This document shows positions 35,146 to 44,773 of a stretch of DNA of 64,000 nucleotides, in pieces (the stretch's first letter is position 1; each line of letters opens with the position of its first letter). Origin of the DNA: CAG-492 sp045643465 (GTDB lineage Bacteria; Bacillota; Clostridia; TANB77; CAG-508). The position numbers and the translations under genes are program-made. The notes below the pieces were generated by a model, which had not been told where the DNA came from, did not search any database, and was given only the letters and a program-made list of their open reading frames with translations. Location: contig JAZUKV010000021.1 of assembly GCA_045643465.1 (NCBI GenBank), positions 1 through 64,000 of the forward strand, written 5' to 3'.

Positions 35146-36375
35146 ATGGGATTAATTAAAGCAGCAGTAGGTGCAATTGGTGGAACTCTAAAAGATCAAT
35201 GGAAAGAGGCCATTAGATGTGAAGACATGGGAAATGAGATTCTAATGATGAAAAAAACAACAAGTACAGGTGTTATTACAAATAAAAGTACAATTATAGT
35301 AGCTCCAGGACAATGTGCTATTATATATGATAATGGTAGAGTTATAGACGCTACAGCAGAAGATGGTTTTTATACTTTTGATAGTTCATCAAGCCCATCA
35401 TTTTTTGCAGGAGACTTTAAAAATACTTTTAAAGAAATGTGGACTAGATTTACATATAATGGAGCTTCTTCAAAGCAACAAGCTGTATTCTTCTTTAATA
35501 TAAAAGAAATTACAGGAAATAATTTTGGAACAAAAACTCCAATACCATTTCAAGATTGGGTTCGCTCTTCAATGAATGAAATGAACGGAAGAGAGCTTCC
35601 ATTAAGTTTAAAAATTAGATGTTATGGAAAATATACATTTAAGCTTACAAATCCAGCATTATTTATGCAAGAAATAGCAGGTCCAGCAGATGTATACTAT
35701 AAGAAAGATTTAGTAGAAAATCAAATGAGATCTGAAGTTATAGGAGTATTACAAAATGTATTAAATGCATTAGGAGCACAAGGAGCTAAATTACCAGTAG
35801 AAGAAAGAGTTGCAGCTGATAACCTTCCAAGTGAAACAGATAGAATGAAAGATTTAATGGAAGAAAAAGTATTTGATGAACCTTTCCGTGAAAGAGGTAT
35901 ATCAATAAAATCATTTATTATTGAATCAGTTTCATTAGATGAAGAATCAGATGCTAAAGTTAATGAATATGAATTATCTGCTAATGCAAGTAGAAGAAAA
36001 GGAAGACTTACAGATGCATATGGAAATGCTGTTGAAGCTGCAGCTGGAAATAGTGCAGGTGCTTCTCAAGGATTCATGAATATAGGAATGATGAATATGA
36101 CTTCAGGAGGAGTTATGGGAGGAGTATCACAAGGTGTATGGCAAGATCAAACACAACCTGTTCCTCAACAACAAGCTCCAATTCAAAGTCAATCAACTCA
36201 ATCTACAGCTAATGGTTGGGAATGTCCTAATTGTCACCAAGTAGTTAATGGTAAATTCTGTCCAGAATGCGGAACAAAGAAACCAGAAAGCTCTAAGAAA
36301 TTCTGTACAAACTGTGGAAAAGAAGTTAAAGAAGGAACAAAATTCTGTCCAGAATGTGGAACAAAAATAGAATAA
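35146..36375 (+). CDS. SPFH-domain protein with two C-terminal zinc ribbons (YdjI-like)
   Basis: The 409-residue protein begins with an SPFH/band-7-like domain (~25-245: VAPGQCAIIYDNGRVIDA, then strand-rich repeats and SEVIGVLQNVLNALG), then a Gly/Met/Gln-rich linker (~300-355) and two zinc ribbons, CPNCHQVVNGKFCPECG and FCTNCGKEVKEGTKFCPECG. It matches the YdjI/virion-core-like SPFH family, in which zinc-ribbon tails recruit partners. It has no membrane helix of its own. AGGAGG precedes the ATG. Confidence 0.88.
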   Translation: MGLIKAAVGAIGGTLKDQWKEAIRCEDMGNEILMMKKTTSTGVITNKSTIIVAPGQCAIIYDNGRVIDATAEDGFYTFDSSSSPSFFAGDFKNTFKEMWTRFTYNGASSKQQAVFFFNIKEITGNNFGTKTPIPFQDWVRSSMNEMNGRELPLSLKIRCYGKYTFKLTNPALFMQEIAGPADVYYKKDLVENQMRSEVIGVLQNVLNALGAQGAKLPVEERVAADNLPSETDRMKDLMEEKVFDEPFRERGISIKSFIIESVSLDEESDAKVNEYELSANASRRKGRLTDAYGNAVEAAAGNSAGASQGFMNIGMMNMTSGGVMGGVSQGVWQDQTQPVPQQQAPIQSQSTQSTANGWECPNCHQVVNGKFCPECGTKKPESSKKFCTNCGKEVKEGTKFCPECGTKIE

Positions 36376-36383
36376 TAAATAAA

Positions 36384-36417
36384 AAGAGACCTATAAATCT
36401 TAAATAGGTCTTTTTTT
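36384..36417 (+). terminator. Terminator of the SPFH operon
   Basis: GACCTAT 36388-36394 pairs with ATAGGTC 36404-36410, followed by seven T. Confidence 0.92.
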
Positions 36418-36428
36418 GTCTAAAAATA

Positions 36429-36457
36429 TTGTAATTTAACGATAAAAATGATATAGT
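36429..36457 (+). promoter_or_regulatory. Promoter of the WG-repeat gene
   Basis: TTGTAA 36429-36434 and TATAGT 36452-36457 are 17 bp apart with an extended TGA. Confidence 0.75.
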
Positions 36458-36491
36458 AGTTGGGAAATCAAACAAACTTTGGAGGTTATTA

Positions 36492-38006
36492 ATGAGTAGA
36501 GGAAAAAGATATAATGATGAACAAAAGCTAAATTTAAAAAAAGTATTTGCAGTTGTTATAGCAATTATAGTAATAATTATGTTTTTTATAGGAATAAAAA
36601 AATTACTTAATAAGAAATCTTCTCCAGATACAAACTTTACTGAAATTGCATATTTTACAGTGCATGATGGCAAAAATTGGGGAGTTGTAAATTCTAAAGG
36701 AGAATATGTAATCAATCCTGAGTATTCAGAAATGATAACAATTCCAAATAATAAGAAAGATGTATTTATCTGTATGTATGATTTTAATTCAGCAGACGGA
36801 TCTTATAAAACAAAAGCAGTAAATTCAAAGAATGCAGAAATTTTTACAGCGTTTGATAATATTGAAGTATTGACAAATTTTGATTCAAAAGGAAATATGT
36901 GGATTGAAGAAAATGTATTAAAAGTTTCAAAAAATGGTAAATACGGAATTATTAATTTAGATGGTACAGAGATATTAAATTGTGATTATGAAAGTATTGA
37001 TACTTTAAAGGGTGTTAATAATAGTATAGTTATAAAGAAAGATGGAGCTTTAGGATTAGTAAATAATAGAGGCGATAGAATAATTGAAACACAATATCAA
37101 GAAATACAACCTTTAAATGTAAATTATGAAAATGGATATATCGTAAAAGGTTCAAACAATAAATATGGAATAATAGCACCAAGTAAAGAGCAAATACTAG
37201 AATGTAAATATGATGAAATAAAACATATATGTGGAAATGATTTATATGTTGTAAAAGAAAATGGAAAGTGGAAAATAACTAATAAAGCTGCAGATAAAAC
37301 TTTAGAAGTTAACTATGAGGATATAACATATTTAACTGATGAAGTATTTGTAATAAAATCAAATGGAAAATTGGGAATTGTGGCAATGGATAAATCTGAA
37401 AAAGTTAAACCAGAATATCAAAAATTAGATTATGCATTTTCAGATAATTATATTGCACAAAAAGATAATAAGTTTGGTGTAATAAATTCTAATGGAGAAA
37501 TCTTAGTTCAATTTGAATATGATGACTTAATATTTAACAAAGATGCAGACTGCTTAGTAGGTAAAAAGAATGATAATGAAAATGTATTTTTGATTGATAG
37601 AAATCTAGAAGTAAAAGTTACAGGAAAAAATATGACTCTACACAATGGATACATAAGAATAAATGTAAATGATGAATATAAGTTCTATAATTTAAAATTC
37701 GAAGAGAAAAATAATAGAGAAGTGTTTGCAAATAACACATTATATGTTGCAAAAAATGAAGGAAAATATGGATTAGTAAATAAAGATGGAACATTAGTTG
37801 TAAAATATCAATACGATGATATAACAGAGCAAAATCCATATGGCTATGTTGCAATTAAAAAAGATGGTAAATGGGGAATTATAGATCAATATGGTAATAT
37901 TGTAGTTGATACTAAATATGAATTTACAGATATTTCAAAAGTTACAGTTATTGGTAAATGGCATTCAGTAGAAAATATAGTTCCTACATATTTTGTATGT
38001 GAGTAA
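36492..38006 (+). CDS. Membrane-anchored WG-repeat protein
   Basis: The 504-residue protein has a short basic N-terminus, one membrane helix (~18-36) and about nine WG/beta-hairpin repeats covering most of the rest. Examples are NWGVVNSKGEYVINPEYS, KYGIINLDGTEILNCDYE, KFGVINSNGEILVQFEYD and KWGIIDQYGNIVVDTKYE. Each unit is G-(I/V)-x-(N/D)-x-x-G-x(5)-x-Y-(D/E). The repeats face outside. WG-repeat proteins are common in gut Firmicutes and Bacteroidetes and usually have no known role. GGAGG precedes the ATG and a terminator follows. Confidence 0.9.
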   Translation: MSRGKRYNDEQKLNLKKVFAVVIAIIVIIMFFIGIKKLLNKKSSPDTNFTEIAYFTVHDGKNWGVVNSKGEYVINPEYSEMITIPNNKKDVFICMYDFNSADGSYKTKAVNSKNAEIFTAFDNIEVLTNFDSKGNMWIEENVLKVSKNGKYGIINLDGTEILNCDYESIDTLKGVNNSIVIKKDGALGLVNNRGDRIIETQYQEIQPLNVNYENGYIVKGSNNKYGIIAPSKEQILECKYDEIKHICGNDLYVVKENGKWKITNKAADKTLEVNYEDITYLTDEVFVIKSNGKLGIVAMDKSEKVKPEYQKLDYAFSDNYIAQKDNKFGVINSNGEILVQFEYDDLIFNKDADCLVGKKNDNENVFLIDRNLEVKVTGKNMTLHNGYIRINVNDEYKFYNLKFEEKNNREVFANNTLYVAKNEGKYGLVNKDGTLVVKYQYDDITEQNPYGYVAIKKDGKWGIIDQYGNIVVDTKYEFTDISKVTVIGKWHSVENIVPTYFVCE

Positions 38007-38010
38007 AATA

Positions 38011-38040
38011 AAAAACGGCCAATAAAGGTCGTTTTTTTAT
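38011..38040 (+). terminator. Terminator of the WG-repeat gene
   Basis: AACGGCC pairs with GGTCGTT (one G-T pair) and a T run follows. Confidence 0.88.
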
Positions 38041-38087
38041 TGTTATTTTAGATTATAAAAAAAATTTAAAAAAGTTGGTGAAAAATA

Positions 38088-38453
38088 ATGAATTTAAAAA
38101 TTGGTAATGATATAATTGAAACGAAAAGAATAGAAAAATTATACAAAAAATATCCAAACAAGTTTAAAAACAGGGTGTTTTCTAAAAATGAAATTATGTA
38201 TTGTGAATCAAAAGGGGAGAATAAGTTTCAATCCTATGCAGGAAGATTTGCAGCAAAAGAAGCTATTTTTAAAGCTATTTCAGAAAGCTTAGAAAACAAA
38301 TTCTTAATTACATGGAAAGATATAGAAATACTAAATAGAAACGATGGAAAACCATATGTAGTTCTAAAAAATGTTGGAAAAATCAAAGATATAGATATAA
38401 GTATTTCACATGTAAAAGAATATGCAATAGCAACAGCTATAGTAATTTTATAA
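38088..38453 (+). CDS. acpS: Holo-[acyl-carrier-protein] synthase AcpS
   Basis: The 121-residue protein carries the AcpS motifs IGNDIIETKRI (metal-binding Asp), FSKNEIMYC, RFAAKEAIFKA (metal-binding Glu, catalytic Lys) and ISISHVKEYAIATA. It transfers phosphopantetheine from CoA to acyl carrier protein in fatty-acid synthesis. Length fits the family. It is followed after 12 bp by a TatD nuclease gene and is likely co-transcribed. Confidence 0.95.
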   Translation: MNLKIGNDIIETKRIEKLYKKYPNKFKNRVFSKNEIMYCESKGENKFQSYAGRFAAKEAIFKAISESLENKFLITWKDIEILNRNDGKPYVVLKNVGKIKDIDISISHVKEYAIATAIVIL

Positions 38454-38465
38454 CAGGAGGGCAAA

Positions 38466-39245
38466 ATGGAATTATTTGATTCTCATGCTCATTATAATGA
38501 TGAAAAATTCAATGAAGATAGAGATGAGATAATTAAAGCAATTTTTGATGAAGGAATAACCAAATTTGTTAGTGCTGGTTATAGTTTAGAATCTAGCAAA
38601 AAAGGAATAGAAATTGCTAATAAATACGATTATATATACACAACATGTGGAATATCACCAAATGATATTCCGGAAACAATGGAAGAGCTTGATTTACAAT
38701 TGAAACAAATTGAAGAATTAGCAAAAAGTAATAAGAAAGTAGTTGCAATAGGCGAAATCGGATTAGATTATTATTGGAATAAAGATTCTAAAGAGCTTCA
38801 AAAATATGCATTCCAGAAACAAATTGATATAGCGAATAGATTAAATTTACCAATTATGATTCATACTCGTGACGCTATAATGGATACAATAGATATTATA
38901 AAGGAAAATAATTTTAAAAAACCAGGAATTTTCCATTGTTGTCCACAAAATCAAGATTTAATTAAAGCTGGAATAGATAAAGGATTTTTTATTTCATTTG
39001 CAGGACCAATTACATTTAAAAGTTCAAAAAATGCGACAGATATGATTAATTTAGTTCCAAATAATCAAATATTAATTGAAACTGATAGTCCATATCTAAC
39101 GCCAGAGCCTAACAGAGGTAAAAGAAATGATTCCAGAAATGTAAAATTTGTTGCAAAGAAAATAGCTGAAGCTAAAAATATTAGTATAGAGGAAGTTGCA
39201 CATATTACCTATAAAAATGCAAACCGTGCTTTTGGTATAGAATAG
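38466..39245 (+). CDS. TatD-family metal-dependent hydrolase
   Basis: The 259-residue protein has all metal-site motifs of the TatD amidohydrolase fold: FDSHAHYNDEKF, GEIGLDYYW, IHTRDA, FHCC and ETDSPYLTPEPNRGKRN. Family members act as 3'-5' DNA exonucleases and D-amino-acyl-tRNA deacylase-like enzymes. The next gene codes for a G5/3D wall protein; TatD genes lie close to yabE-like genes in many Firmicutes, and here too. AGGAGGG is the ribosome site. Confidence 0.93.
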   Translation: MELFDSHAHYNDEKFNEDRDEIIKAIFDEGITKFVSAGYSLESSKKGIEIANKYDYIYTTCGISPNDIPETMEELDLQLKQIEELAKSNKKVVAIGEIGLDYYWNKDSKELQKYAFQKQIDIANRLNLPIMIHTRDAIMDTIDIIKENNFKKPGIFHCCPQNQDLIKAGIDKGFFISFAGPITFKSSKNATDMINLVPNNQILIETDSPYLTPEPNRGKRNDSRNVKFVAKKIAEAKNISIEEVAHITYKNANRAFGIE

Positions 39246-39332
39246 GAATATTTTTACAAAAAACGAATATAATTGTAATAGTATAGGTAAACCCAAAATT
39301 ATTGAAAATATATTAAGTAAACATACACAAAT

Positions 39333-39361
39333 TTGACAAAATTACCAAAAAATGGTATAAT
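39333..39361 (+). promoter_or_regulatory. Promoter of the G5/3D protein gene
   Basis: TTGACA 39333-39338 and TATAAT 39356-39361 are 17 bp apart with an extended TGG, a near-consensus promoter. Confidence 0.9.
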
Positions 39362-39397
39362 TAACACGTTGTTAAAAAAGGAGGGAACATAGTTCTT

Positions 39398-40387
39398 ATG
39401 AAAAGAGATGATAAAGCTTCGATATCATTTAAAAAAGTGATATCTATAAGTATAATTCTATTATTCCTTATGGGAATTGGAGTTATGGCAGCAAGTTCAA
39501 AACTTAACAATGTCAAAATAATATTATCAGATGGTTATGAAATGGATGTATTAACATCTAAAACAAATATTTCAGAAATTTTAGAAGAAAATCATATAAT
39601 GTTATTACCAACAGAAAAGGTAGTACCAAATTTAGAAGAAGAAATTTCAGATAATAAAACAATCAGAATAGTATTAAATAATGAAAATGTTAGTGTAACA
39701 GAAGTTGTATCTGAAGAATTAACAATGGAAAAAGTATTAGAAAATTACGAATCTGTAACAGAAAAAATTGTAAAAGAGCAAGTAAAAATTGCATATGAAA
39801 CAGAAACAAAAGATGTATCTACAGGAAGTGGTGAAAAAACAGAAAAAATTGTTCAAAAAGGTGTAGATGGAATTAAAGAAATTACTTATAAAGTAAAATA
39901 TTTAAATAATGAAGAAACTGAAAGAGTTCAGATATCAGAAAATATAGTTCAAAATCCAGTAAAATGTATTAAGATGATAAAAGATAAACCAGTACCAGTT
40001 ATAACATCAAGAAGCTCTTCTTCAATACAAACAAATGCTGGAGGAGGAAGTTCTGCCCTTGCAGCAAAAGCTGAAGGCATGAATGTGAGAACAATAACAT
40101 TTAATACATCAGCATATTGTGCAGCATCTTGTGGTGGAAATAGTAAAACTGCAACTGGAGCAACAGCAAGAGCTTATTATACAGTAGCAACAGACCCTAG
40201 ATATTACCCAATGGGAACAATATTCTATATACCATATTTTGCTAATTGTCCAAATGGTGGATGGTTTGTAGCACAAGATACAGGTGGTGCGATAAAAGGA
40301 AATAAATTAGACGTATATATGAATTCTTTACCACAATGTAACTCATTTGGTAGAAGAAACTTAGAATGTTATGTTTATACACCTTAA
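39398..40387 (+). CDS. YabE-like wall protein: DUF348, G5 and 3D domains
   Basis: The 329-residue protein has a signal anchor (~14-33), one DUF348 unit (~38-90), a G5 domain (~105-190; EKIVKEQVKIAYETE to ERVQISENI) and a C-terminal 3D domain (~225-329) with GATAR, VATDPRYYPMGT and AQDTGGAIKGNKLDVYM, the three Asp that give the domain its name and form a lytic-transglycosylase-like active site. It should cut or remodel peptidoglycan. Four extra Cys (CAASC, NCPN, QCN, ECYVY) could form disulfides. AGGAGGG precedes the ATG. Confidence 0.93.
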   Translation: MKRDDKASISFKKVISISIILLFLMGIGVMAASSKLNNVKIILSDGYEMDVLTSKTNISEILEENHIMLLPTEKVVPNLEEEISDNKTIRIVLNNENVSVTEVVSEELTMEKVLENYESVTEKIVKEQVKIAYETETKDVSTGSGEKTEKIVQKGVDGIKEITYKVKYLNNEETERVQISENIVQNPVKCIKMIKDKPVPVITSRSSSSIQTNAGGGSSALAAKAEGMNVRTITFNTSAYCAASCGGNSKTATGATARAYYTVATDPRYYPMGTIFYIPYFANCPNGGWFVAQDTGGAIKGNKLDVYMNSLPQCNSFGRRNLECYVYTP

Positions 40388-40408
40388 TTAAATTTAAATA
40401 AAATAATA

Positions 40409-40440
40409 AAACGTTAGAAGAAATTCTAACGTTTTTTATT
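40409..40440 (+). terminator. Terminator of the G5/3D protein gene
   Basis: AACGTTAGAA pairs with TTCTAACGTT around a four-base loop, then T run. Confidence 0.95.
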
Positions 40441-40501
40441 GTAAGTAGAGGTATTTTTTGATAAAATAACTTTAAATTTTAATAATGAAGTAGGTAATTG
40501 C

Positions 40502-41365
40502 ATGGATGAACAAACTTTAGTAATAGATAAAATAAAATCATTTGAATTAAAAGATATATTTGAGTGTGGGCAATGTTTTAGATGGAATAAAGAGCAAGAT
40601 GGAAGCTATACAGGGGTAGTTAATAATGGTGTATTAAATGTTAAATGTGATGATAAAAAAATATATTTTCATGGATATTTAAATTGCAAAATACAAGATT
40701 TTGTTACTACATATTTTGATATGGATAGAGATTATGAAAAAATCAAAAAAGAATTAGCAAAGATTGATAGCAATATGAAAGAAGCTACTAAATATGGTCA
40801 AGGGATTAGAATACTAAATCAAGATTTATGGGAAATGATTATTTCATATATTATTTCGGCTAATAATAATATTCCTAGAATAAAAGGAATTATTGAAAAA
40901 ATTTCGAAGCAATATGGCACGAAGATAACATTTAATGGAAAAGATTATTATTTATTTCCTACAGCGATACAATTGAAAGATGTGACTGTTGAAGATTTTA
41001 GAGCTTTAGGAACTGGTTTTAGAGATGTTAGATTATATGAAACTACGAAATTAGTGTTAAATCAAACTATTAATTTAGAAAATTTAAAAAGCCTAGATAC
41101 GGAAGAGGCTAAGAAAGAGCTTTTAAAATTATCTGGTGTTGGGCCTAAAGTTGCTGATTGCATATTACTTTTTTCAACTTTAAAAAGATTTGATATTTTT
41201 CCAATAGATGTTTGGGTTAGAAGAGTTATGAATGATTTATATATCCATGCAGATGAAGAGCAAAAAGTAAGTAAAAAATTAATTGGAGAAATAGCATATA
41301 AAAAGTTTGGAAATTATGAAGGAATTGCACAACAATATTTGTATTATTGGAAAAGAGAGAATTAA
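40502..41365 (+). CDS. OGG1-type 8-oxoguanine DNA glycosylase/AP lyase
   Basis: The 287-residue protein has an OGG N-terminal domain (FECGQCFRW, ~20) and an HhH-GPD domain: LSGVGPKVADCILLFS (hairpin with catalytic Lys) and FPIDVWVRRVMNDLY with the catalytic Asp. It removes 8-oxoguanine opposite C and cleaves the backbone. It begins a run of repair genes (addB, uracil-DNA glycosylase) mixed with wall-editing genes. The gap to addB is 18 bp, so they may be one operon. Confidence 0.92.
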   Translation: MDEQTLVIDKIKSFELKDIFECGQCFRWNKEQDGSYTGVVNNGVLNVKCDDKKIYFHGYLNCKIQDFVTTYFDMDRDYEKIKKELAKIDSNMKEATKYGQGIRILNQDLWEMIISYIISANNNIPRIKGIIEKISKQYGTKITFNGKDYYLFPTAIQLKDVTVEDFRALGTGFRDVRLYETTKLVLNQTINLENLKSLDTEEAKKELLKLSGVGPKVADCILLFSTLKRFDIFPIDVWVRRVMNDLYIHADEEQKVSKKLIGEIAYKKFGNYEGIAQQYLYYWKREN

Positions 41366-41383
41366 TTTACGAAAGGAAAAAAT

Positions 41384-44300
41384 ATGGGATTACGTTTAAT
41401 ATATGGAAAATCAGGATCAGGTAAAAGTACATTTATATTTAATGAAATTAAAGAGCTAATTAAAGGGGATAAGAAAATTTATATTATTACTCCAGAGCAA
41501 TTTTCATTTACTGCAGAGCGTGAACTTTTAAATACTGTTGGAACTGGAGCTGCCTTAAATGCAGAAGTATTGACTTTTAATCGTATGGCATATAGAACAA
41601 TGAATGAGGTTGGAGGAAATACTAAAACACCTCTTTATGCTTGTGGTAAGGCAATGCTTATTTATAATATTTTATTAAATGAAAAGCAGAATTTGAATTT
41701 TTTGGGAAAATCTGATGAGAATATAGAATTAATTTCAACACAAATTACAGAGTTTAAAAAGCATGGTGTCAGTGTTGAGAGTTTAGACGAGTTAATTAAT
41801 GAAACTGATGATAAATACTTAAGCTCTAAGATTAATGATATGAAAATTGTTTATAACAAATTTGAAGATACAATTAAAAATAAGTATATTGATGAAAATG
41901 ATGTACTTACAATTTTAGCAGAGCAATTACCAAAAACAAATATTTTTGAGGATACTCTAATTTATATAGACGAATTCGTTGGTTTTACCAAGCAAGAATA
42001 TGATGTTATTGGAATTTTATTAAAGCAAGCTAACCAAGTATCAATTAATGTATGTACAGATGCTTTGGAAGAATCAAATTCTCCAGATACAGATGTTTTT
42101 TATGCAAATAAATTAACAGTTCAGAAAATTATTGAAGTTGCGAAAAATGTAGATTCAAAAATTGAAAAATCTGTTTATTTGGAAGATGTACATAGATTTA
42201 AAAATGAAGAGCTAATGCATTTAGAAAAAAATTTATATTCAGTTCCATATTATAAATATCAAAACGAAAATCTTAAAAATATTAAGCTATTTTTGGCTAA
42301 TAATCAATATTCTGAGATTGAAAATATTGCTAAAAATATTGTTAAGCTTGTTAAAGAGCAAGGTTATAGATATAAGGAAATTTCAATTATTACTAAAAAT
42401 TTAGATACTTATTCAAATTTGTGTAAAGTAATTTTTAATAAATATCAAATCCCAGTATTTATTGATGAAAAAAAGGATTTAAGCCAAAATATTATTGTTA
42501 AATATTTGTTGTCTATATTGGAGATATTTGCAAAAAATTGGTCATATGAATCTGTATTTAATTATATAAAAACAGGTTTTATAGATATTACTCAAGAAGA
42601 GCTTTATGGATTAGAAAATTATTGCTCAAAATGGGGGATTAAATATAATAAGTGGTATAAAGGTGAATGGAACTTTCATGACGAGAATGATGAAAATTGT
42701 AATGAAATTGAACGTTATAGGGAGCTTAGAAAATTAATTGTAAATCCTCTTATAAAGTTTAAAGATAGTTTAAGCGGACTTAATTCTGCTAAAGAGCTTA
42801 CTAAAAGATTATATGATTTTCTAATAGAGAATGAAATCGATAGAAAATTAGATGAGAAAAAAGATGCTTTAATTAAATTGAATAAAACAGAAATCGCTAC
42901 AGAGTACGAAACTAGCTGGAAAGTTATTATTAAAGTATTAGATGAAATTGTACTTGTTTTTGGAGATGAGAAAATAACATTTGATAGATATATGCAAATT
43001 TTAAAAACAGGACTTGGTAATAGTGATTTAGGTAGAATTCCTGGTACTCAAGATCAAGTTATTGTTGGTGATATAGATAGATCAAGAAGTCATAAAATAA
43101 GAACGTGTTTCATTATTGGATTAAATGATGGTATGTTTCCAAGTGTTAACAAAAACGAAGGATATTTTAATGATACAGATAGAGCAAATTTTAAAGAAAA
43201 AGGTATTGAACTTGCAAAGGGAACAATAGAACGATTATATGAAGATAATTTTAATATATATAAAGCGTTTACTGCTGCTAGCGAAAATATTAATTTATCA
43301 TATGCTTCATCTGGGTCTGATGGAAAAACTTTAAGAGCTTCTATGCTTGTTTCTAAAATGAAAAAAATTTTTCCAGAGCTAAAAGAAGAAAGTGATATTA
43401 TTACAAAAAATTCTGAAATATTAACAGAGCAAACTACGTTTGAAGAGCTATTAAATCAAATTCGTGATTATAGGGATGATGATAAGGAATTAACTAAAGA
43501 TTGGATTTCTGCATATAATTATTATAGTTCAAATGAAAAATGGAAATATAAACTTTCTAGTAGTTTACAGGCTTTGAATTATACAAATATGCCAGAGAAA
43601 ATAAGTGCAGATAATGTGGAAAGTCTATATGGAAAAACATTAAAAACAAGTATTTCAAGACTAGAGCAATATAGATCTTGTCCGTTTTCATATTATTTAA
43701 AATATGGACTTAATTTATCTGAAAAAGACAGTTTAAAAGTAGATGCCCTTGATACTGGAACTTTTATGCATGATACAATTGATACTTTTTTCAATCAAAT
43801 TAGAGAGCGAGGGCTTAGCATAAAAGAAATTGAAGAGGACGAAGTAAATAATATAATTGAAGAGATAATTGCAGAAAAATTAGGATTAAATAAAAATTTT
43901 ATTTTTTCAGCAACTCCTAAATATAAAGTTTTAGCAGCTAGACTTGAAAGAGTTGTTAAAAAATCTATGAAGTACATAATTGAAAGCATTAAGTATAGCA
44001 ATTTTGATGTATTGGGAAATGAAATAGAATTTAAAGAAGGAAAACAGTATAGTCCAATTAAAATACAACTAGATAATGATAGAAATGTTGAAATTACGGG
44101 GAAAATTGACAGAATTGATATAGCAAAAGATGATAATAATAAGTATATTAGAATTATAGATTATAAATCATCATATAAAAATATTGAATTAAATTCTGTA
44201 TATGCAGGCCTTCAGATTCAACTTTTAACATATTTAGATGCTGTTTGCAAAGAAGAAAGTGTTGAAGCAGCAGGCGTATTATATTTTAATTTAATAGATC

Positions 44301-44758
44301 CTGTTATAAAATCATCTAAGAATATGACTGAAGAAGAAATTGAGAATGAGATTAGAAAAAAATTCAAAATGCAAGGTTTGATATTGGCAGATGTAAATGT
44401 TGTTAAAATGATGGATTCGCGACTTGAAAAGGGATCTTCAACTGTTGTTCCAGCTTATATAGGAAAAGATGGTGATTTGTCATCAACAAAAACATCTGGA
44501 GTTTCAAGAAAACAATTTGAGTATTTGCAGAAATATATGAATAAAATTATTAAACAAATTTCTGAAGAAATTATGTCTGGAAATATTGATATAAATCCAT
44601 ATTATAAAAAGAAGAAAACACCTTGTGAATATTGCAATTATAAGTCAATTTGTGGATTTGATACAGGAAATAGTAATAATAAATATAATTATATTAATGA
44701 TATGGAGAAGAATGCTGTACTTGAAATGATTAAAGAAAGTGTTGATGAGGAAATATAA
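41384..44758 (+). CDS. addB: AddB, ATP-dependent helicase/nuclease subunit B
   Basis: The 1,124-residue protein starts with Walker A GKSGSGKST (~7) and ends in a RecB-type nuclease domain with IIDYKSS. It has the four-Cys iron-sulfur staple of AddB: Cys766 in CPFSYYLKY plus Cys1081, Cys1084 and Cys1090 in CEYCNYKSIC. AddAB resects double-strand breaks and recognises Chi. addA normally follows addB directly; here pgeF follows after 15 bp and no addA is in the window. Length and motifs look complete, so addA must lie elsewhere or be absent. The gene joins a transcript with the glycosylase upstream. Confidence 0.95.
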   Translation: MGLRLIYGKSGSGKSTFIFNEIKELIKGDKKIYIITPEQFSFTAERELLNTVGTGAALNAEVLTFNRMAYRTMNEVGGNTKTPLYACGKAMLIYNILLNEKQNLNFLGKSDENIELISTQITEFKKHGVSVESLDELINETDDKYLSSKINDMKIVYNKFEDTIKNKYIDENDVLTILAEQLPKTNIFEDTLIYIDEFVGFTKQEYDVIGILLKQANQVSINVCTDALEESNSPDTDVFYANKLTVQKIIEVAKNVDSKIEKSVYLEDVHRFKNEELMHLEKNLYSVPYYKYQNENLKNIKLFLANNQYSEIENIAKNIVKLVKEQGYRYKEISIITKNLDTYSNLCKVIFNKYQIPVFIDEKKDLSQNIIVKYLLSILEIFAKNWSYESVFNYIKTGFIDITQEELYGLENYCSKWGIKYNKWYKGEWNFHDENDENCNEIERYRELRKLIVNPLIKFKDSLSGLNSAKELTKRLYDFLIENEIDRKLDEKKDALIKLNKTEIATEYETSWKVIIKVLDEIVLVFGDEKITFDRYMQILKTGLGNSDLGRIPGTQDQVIVGDIDRSRSHKIRTCFIIGLNDGMFPSVNKNEGYFNDTDRANFKEKGIELAKGTIERLYEDNFNIYKAFTAASENINLSYASSGSDGKTLRASMLVSKMKKIFPELKEESDIITKNSEILTEQTTFEELLNQIRDYRDDDKELTKDWISAYNYYSSNEKWKYKLSSSLQALNYTNMPEKISADNVESLYGKTLKTSISRLEQYRSCPFSYYLKYGLNLSEKDSLKVDALDTGTFMHDTIDTFFNQIRERGLSIKEIEEDEVNNIIEEIIAEKLGLNKNFIFSATPKYKVLAARLERVVKKSMKYIIESIKYSNFDVLGNEIEFKEGKQYSPIKIQLDNDRNVEITGKIDRIDIAKDDNNKYIRIIDYKSSYKNIELNSVYAGLQIQLLTYLDAVCKEESVEAAGVLYFNLIDPVIKSSKNMTEEEIENEIRKKFKMQGLILADVNVVKMMDSRLEKGSSTVVPAYIGKDGDLSSTKTSGVSRKQFEYLQKYMNKIIKQISEEIMSGNIDINPYYKKKKTPCEYCNYKSICGFDTGNSNNKYNYINDMEKNAVLEMIKESVDEEI

Positions 44759-44773
44759 ATAAAGGAGAAATTT